DNA from: Nocardioidaceae bacterium
Lineage (GTDB): Bacteria; Actinomycetota; Actinomycetes; Propionibacteriales; Nocardioidaceae
DNA: 64,000 bases
Direction of reading: 5' to 3'
Assembly: GCA_029266455.1 (NCBI GenBank)
Contig: JAQSWV010000007.1
Location: 1-64,000 of the forward strand
Of this stretch, positions 60,418 to 64,000 are shown one piece after another (position 1 is the first letter of the stretch; each line of letters opens with the position of its first letter). A program made the translations under genes and the position numbers. Below the pieces are notes generated by a model that worked only from the letters and a program-made list of their open reading frames with translations, did no database searches and had not been told where the DNA came from.

Positions 60418-61659
60418 TCACACGCCTGCAGTGACCGGGGTGGACGGCTCGGGCCGGCGGTCGATCTCGCGCCACTGCGGCAGCAGCGCCGGCAGCGTGG
60501 TCGCGACGAGGTAGGCGGCCCCGAACACCGCCAGCGCAGGGGCCAGGCCGATCGCCGTCACGGCGACGCCGCCGAGCAGTCCGCCGAAGGGGACCAGCGC
60601 CCAGCACAACGAGGTGCTGAGCGAGGTCACCCGGCCGACCAGCGCCTCGGGGATCCGCTCGAAGATCACGGCCCCGAGAATGGGGTTGATGAAGCCGGTC
60701 GAGAAGCCGGCGATCACGGCCACGGTCAGCACGGCTGCGATCGGCAGGTCGACAGCCAGTACGAGGAACCGCGGGGCGCCCACCAGCAGGAACGCGATGA
60801 GATAGGTGAGTCGGCGCGGGAGTCGCTCAGCGTAGGTGGCGGCGACCACGCTGCCGACCACGGCCGCCCCGCCGAAGGTGGCGAACAGCAGCCCGATCGC
60901 CGCCGGGCCGCCACCGGTCTCCTTCGCCCAGACCGGCACCAGGACGGTGGCGTACGCCAGGTCGAACAGGTTGGTCACCGCGACCATCGCGGTGATGGCG
61001 ACCAGCACGCGGTCGTGTCGCAGGAACATCAAGCCCTCGCGCAGCCGGGCGAGATAGGGGGTGTCGTCGGACGCCTCCGTGCCGGAGCGGCGGTGCGGCG
61101 CGGTCAGCCCGATGAGCAGGGCGGACACACCGAAGCTCGCGGCATCGAGCACCAGGGCCTGGGCCGGGCCCACCGCAGCCACCAGCAGGCCGGCAACGGC
61201 AGCGCCGACGGTGCCGGCCAGCCGCTCGACGGCCCCGGCCAGACCCGTGACCCGCTCCAGCGGGGCGCCCGCGGCTTCGGCCACGGACGGGACCAGCGCC
61301 CACTTCGCCCCGTCGGCCGGCCCACGCAGTGCGCCGGCGATCGCGACCAGGACCAGCAGCAGCGGGAACGGCAACAGGTGCAGCGCGTGCAGCAGCGGGA
61401 TGACGCCGACGGCTGCCACGCTCGCCGCGTCGGTGGCCACGCAGACCCGCCGAGGGCCGATGCGGTCCAGAAGCGGTCCGCTCAGCGCCTTCGCCCCGAC
61501 GTACGGCGCCATCTCCGCAAAGGCGACGAGTCCGGTCTGGGCGGCGCTTCCGGTGGTGGTGAGGACGAACCAGGGGATCGCCACCATGGAGATGCGGGTG
61601 CCGGTGAGCGAGATCGTCTCGGCGGCGAGCCAGCCGACGAGCGGGACCCGGCGGCTCAC
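60418..61659 (-). CDS. MFS efflux transporter
   Basis: A 413-residue carrier of the major facilitator superfamily with 12 helices; LLDRIGPRRVCVATDAASV is the typical loop after helix 2 (GxLxDRxGrr). The substrate is unknown; the type fits drug or macrolide-like efflux. Start GTG 61659 overlaps the regulator stop (GTGA), so it is cotranscribed and coupled with the ArsR-type regulator upstream. Confidence 0.9.
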   Translation of the reverse strand: MSRRVPLVGWLAAETISLTGTRISMVAIPWFVLTTTGSAAQTGLVAFAEMAPYVGAKALSGPLLDRIGPRRVCVATDAASVAAVGVIPLLHALHLLPFPLLLVLVAIAGALRGPADGAKWALVPSVAEAAGAPLERVTGLAGAVERLAGTVGAAVAGLLVAAVGPAQALVLDAASFGVSALLIGLTAPHRRSGTEASDDTPYLARLREGLMFLRHDRVLVAITAMVAVTNLFDLAYATVLVPVWAKETGGGPAAIGLLFATFGGAAVVGSVVAATYAERLPRRLTYLIAFLLVGAPRFLVLAVDLPIAAVLTVAVIAGFSTGFINPILGAVIFERIPEALVGRVTSLSTSLCWALVPFGGLLGGVAVTAIGLAPALAVFGAAYLVATTLPALLPQWREIDRRPEPSTPVTAGV

Positions 61660-62324
61660 CGGTCCGCATCCGGGGTGAGCCGGCCCGGCCGCGGGTAGGT
61701 GTGCAGGACGACGGTGAACAGCTCTGCCGGGTCGTGCCCGTTTGCCCTGTCTGCCCTGTCTCCCCCGTCCGCCCCGTCTGCCGCGTCCGCCCCGTCTGCT
61801 CCTTCGGGGCTGCCGGCGGTGTCCGGCGACGGGTCGTGCTGCCAGCCGTCGACGACGGCGACGAGGGCGTTCAGCAGCTCCTCGGCCCGCTGTGGCGTCA
61901 GTCGCAGCTGCCAGTCGCTCAGCGTGGACGCGCGGCGCCAGGAGTCCGGCAGCAGCGGTCGCTCCTCGACCGCCCGTTGCAGGCTCTCGGTGTGCACCAC
62001 GGCGATGGCCTGCCCGAAGGCATCGATCGCGTCCCGGCCTTCCGGCGTCGCCTCGCTGTCCGGCGTGGTCTCGGTCGACCGGTGCGCCGCCCGCCACCAA
62101 CGGTCCCGGCCGTTGCCGCGCTCGGGGTCGTCGACCACGAACCCGTGGCCGGCGAGCTGGCGCAGGTGGTACGAGGTCGCACCGGAGTTGAGGCCGAGCC
62201 GGACGGCCAGCGTGCTGGCGGTGGCCGGCCCGTCGGTGCGCAGCAGCCCGAGGATGCGCAGCCGCACCGGGTGCGCGAGGGCCCGCAGGCCCGCGGGCTC
62301 GGGGGTGATCGACTCGACACTCAC
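61656..62324 (-). CDS. ArsR/winged-helix transcriptional regulator
   Basis: A 222-residue DNA-binding protein with a winged helix-turn-helix at the N-terminus (LRALAHPVRLRILGLLRTDGPATASTLAVRLGLNSGATSYHLRQL). The C-terminal part (about 90-200) lacks cysteines that would mark a metal sensor and includes a Gly-Ala-Asp-rich stretch from a short nucleotide repeat (plus-strand 61740-61800). GTG 62324 is preferred: the -10 hexamer lies 8 bp before it, making it leaderless. It probably represses its own operon and the MFS gene. Confidence 0.88.
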   Translation of the reverse strand: MSVESITPEPAGLRALAHPVRLRILGLLRTDGPATASTLAVRLGLNSGATSYHLRQLAGHGFVVDDPERGNGRDRWWRAAHRSTETTPDSEATPEGRDAIDAFGQAIAVVHTESLQRAVEERPLLPDSWRRASTLSDWQLRLTPQRAEELLNALVAVVDGWQHDPSPDTAGSPEGADGADAADGADGGDRADRANGHDPAELFTVVLHTYPRPGRLTPDADR

Positions 62325-62331
62325 CCGAAGC

Positions 62332-62361
62332 AGGCTAGACCACAAAGGTCTCTTTGCAAAG
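62332..62361 (-). promoter_or_regulatory. Promoter and candidate operator of the regulator-MFS operon
   Basis: On the minus strand TTGCAA (62359-62354) and TAGCCT (62337-62332) are 16 bp apart, a credible housekeeping promoter. CAAAGGTCTCTTTG (62343-62356) and CTTTGCAAAG (62352-62361) are overlapping palindromes sharing the arm CTTTG, and cover the -35 and spacer, the ideal place for repression by the regulator. Confidence 0.65.
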
Positions 62362-62378
62362 GAGTGTTTGGCATCTGT

Positions 62379-63209
62379 TCAGCGGCCGAGCTGCGCGTAC
62401 CCGCGACGCACTGCCTCCACGAGGTGCTCGACGGGGAACGGCCAGCTGCCCCGCGCCGGCGCGTCGTCCACCGGCACCCCGTCGGCGGCGAGCGCCTGGA
62501 TCTGGCCGGCCACGTCGGCCAGGTCGACCCGCTGGCCGAGCACGAAGTCCTTGTCCACCGGTGCGCCGTGCCCGGGCACCACGAGGCTGGAGCCGGACAG
62601 CAGCCCGACCAACAGCTCCACGGTCTGCGGCCACTCCAGCGGCCAGCTGTCGGCGCCGTACGCCGGCGGACCCGACTCCTCGACCAGGTCGCCCGCGTAG
62701 ACGAGGTCCACGTCGGGAACGCGGACGACGACGTCCCCCTCGGTGTGGCCGCGGCCGGGGTGCACGGCCTCGACGTAGCGGTCGCCGAGGTCGATCGACC
62801 ACACCGACGCGAAGAGCGTGTCGGGTGCGACCAGCTCGGTGGACAGGATCTCGTCCCGGTGGGGGTCGCCGACATCGGCGGCGTACCTCCCCTTGATCCT
62901 GGCCTCGTCGGCGAGCAGCCCCTCGGGCACCGACTCATGGGCGGCGATCGGCACCTGCGGCCAGGCGTCCCGCAGCGCCCGGTTGCCGTACGTGTGGTCG
63001 AAGTGCAGGTGCGTGTTGAGCACGGCTCGCACCGGTGCGGCGGACAGGGTCCGTACGTCGTCGGCGAGCTCACGGCCCTGCGCGGTGGACATCCGGCTGT
63101 CCACCACGAGCAGCCCCTCACCGCCCACCACCACCCCGCACGACACGTCGAACGGGTCATAGCGGCGGACGAAGCAGCCCGCGGCGACCTCGGTCCAGAG
63201 ATTGCCCAT
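62379..63209 (-). CDS. Metallo-beta-lactamase-fold hydrolase
   Basis: A 276-residue MBL-fold protein. The zinc motif THLHFDHTYGN (about residues 65-75), then HPGRGHTEGDVVV and YAGDLVE, and VVPGHGAPVDK supply the ligands. Substrate unknown (hydrolase or lactonase type). ATG 63209 gives a proper MBL start; the longer frame reads into hrcA. It is divergent from hrcA with 60 bp between start codons, in which the CIRCE element lies. Confidence 0.88.
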   Translation of the reverse strand: MGNLWTEVAAGCFVRRYDPFDVSCGVVVGGEGLLVVDSRMSTAQGRELADDVRTLSAAPVRAVLNTHLHFDHTYGNRALRDAWPQVPIAAHESVPEGLLADEARIKGRYAADVGDPHRDEILSTELVAPDTLFASVWSIDLGDRYVEAVHPGRGHTEGDVVVRVPDVDLVYAGDLVEESGPPAYGADSWPLEWPQTVELLVGLLSGSSLVVPGHGAPVDKDFVLGQRVDLADVAGQIQALAADGVPVDDAPARGSWPFPVEHLVEAVRRGYAQLGR

Positions 63210-63215
63210 GACGCG

Positions 63216-63246
63216 TAGACTGGCACTCGGCCAAGATGAGTGCCAG
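63216..63246 (+). promoter_or_regulatory. CIRCE operator and -10 of hrcA
   Basis: CTGGCACTC (63220-63228) and GAGTGCCAG (63238-63246) are 9-bp perfect inverted repeats around 9 bp, the CIRCE form (GCACTC-N9-GAGTGC core) bound by HrcA. TAGACT at 63216-63221 is a good -10 element overlapping its left arm. HrcA should repress its own gene here. The divergent MBL gene shares this region and might be affected. Confidence 0.9.
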
Positions 63247-63269
63247 ACGGACCGGCGAGGAGGCTGCCC

Positions 63270-64000
63270 GTGCTCGACGAACGCAAGCTCGCCGTGCTGC
63301 GCGCCATCGTCGAGGACTACGTCTCCACCCGGGAGCCGGTGGGATCCAAGGCGCTGGTCGAGCGCCACAGCCTCGGGGTGTCCCCGGCCACGGTGCGCAA
63401 CGACATGGCCGCGCTGGAGGAGGACGGGTTCATCGCCCAGCCGCACACCAGCGCCGGGCGGGTCCCGACCGACAAGGGCTACCGGCTCTTCGTCGACCGG
63501 CTGACGTCGGTGCGCCCGCTCTCGGTGCCCGAGCGGCGGGCGATCACCACCTTCCTCGACGGTGCCGTCGACGTCGACGACGTCGTACAGCGCAGCGTGC
63601 GCCTGCTGGCGCAGATGACCCGGCAGGTGGCGATCGTGCAGTACCCCACGCTCACCCGCTCCACGGTGCGACACGTCGAGCTGGTGACGATGGCCCCGAG
63701 CCGGCTGCTGGCGGTCCTCATCACCAGCACGGGAAGGGTCGAGCAGCGGGTGGTCGAGATGCCCGGTCCGGTGTCGGACGTGCTGGTCGCCGACCTGCGC
63801 GCCCGGCTGAACACCGCCACGCTCGGTCAGCGCCTGCCCGAGGCGGTCGAGCGGCTGACGGAACTGGCCGAGACGGTGCCTGTGCACGACCGTCCCGCGG
63901 TCGCAGTGGTGATCAGCGCGCTGGTGGAGGCATTCTCCGACGACCGCTCCGACGAGCGGGTGCTCGTGGGCGGGACGGCGAACCTGGCTCGCTTCGGCGA
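63270..64000 (+). CDS. hrcA: Heat-inducible transcription repressor HrcA (runs off the window)
   Basis: HrcA represses chaperone genes (typically dnaJ and groE) until heat or misfolded proteins release it. About 243 residues are in the window. The N-terminal winged helix ([33 protein letters not shown], with helix-turn-helix [20 protein letters not shown]) and the following GAF-like domain ([12 protein letters not shown]) are present. GTG start with GAGGAGG 7 bases upstream. dnaJ is expected just outside the window. Confidence 0.95.
   Translation, partial: MLDERKLAVLRAIVEDYVSTREPVGSKALVERHSLGVSPATVRNDMAALEEDGFIAQPHTSAGRVPTDKGYRLFVDRLTSVRPLSVPERRAITTFLDGAVDVDDVVQRSVRLLAQMTRQVAIVQYPTLTRSTVRHVELVTMAPSRLLAVLITSTGRVEQRVVEMPGPVSDVLVADLRARLNTATLGQRLPEAVERLTELAETVPVHDRPAVAVVISALVEAFSDDRSDERVLVGGTANLARFG

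Overview
The window is a gene-dense, GC-rich stretch of chromosome from an actinomycete. Third codon positions are almost always G or C and GTG starts are common. Several features are typical of Actinomycetes: a mycothiol-dependent maleylpyruvate isomerase-type protein, a translational ileS T-box, RNase E/G with a long disordered N-terminus, DUF3097, and the conserved orders ndk-mreBCD-mrdA-rodA, rne-rplU-rpmA-obgE and comEA-comEC-holA-rpsT-lepA-hemW-hrcA. I cannot name the genus; a relative of Nocardioides (Propionibacteriales) would fit but is not shown.

Layout: 1-166 is a 12-bp tandem repeat leading into an ATP-grasp gene. 1.0-7.6 kb holds ndk and the cell-elongation cluster mreBCD, PBP2 (mrdA) and rodA. 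7.7-14.7 kb holds a two-part radical-SAM system (TIGR03960 protein and its TIGR03936/DUF2344 partner) split by three unrelated genes: glutathione-independent formaldehyde dehydrogenase, a CynX-type MFS carrier and a class III aminotransferase. The dehydrogenase gene is flanked by two identical 44-bp perfect palindromes. 14.9-20.3 kb is rne, rplU, rpmA, obgE. 20.4-24.5 kb is a maleylpyruvate isomerase-like gene diverging from T-box-controlled ileS. 24.5-30 kb is proB, an unknown gene, proA, a 47-residue membrane protein, nadD, rsfS, a histidine phosphatase and a GNAT enzyme, followed by tRNA-Ala(GGC).

Just after the tRNA lies a frameshifted IS481-type transposase remnant and then an araBDA operon on the minus strand with lower GC3, which I read as an acquired arabinose cassette. 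Next come mntH, a Tat-exported ferritin-like protein, a sodium:solute symporter with a small membrane partner, and leuS. leuS is preceded by a short Leu-rich leader peptide and an intrinsic terminator (an apparent attenuator). 42-47.8 kb holds a DegV protein, DNA uptake genes comEA and comEC, holA and rpsT.

47.9-57.3 kb is an accessory segment inside the usual rpsT-lepA-hemW order: a membrane Ser/Thr kinase, a secreted M6 metalloprotease, lepA, an emfourin-like protease inhibitor, a MOSC protein and an acyl-CoA ligase. 57.4-64 kb holds hemW, a stand-alone LigD-type phosphoesterase, DUF4870 and DUF3097 genes, an ArsR-type regulator with its MFS carrier, a metallo-beta-lactamase-fold enzyme, and hrcA with a CIRCE operator, which runs off the window end.
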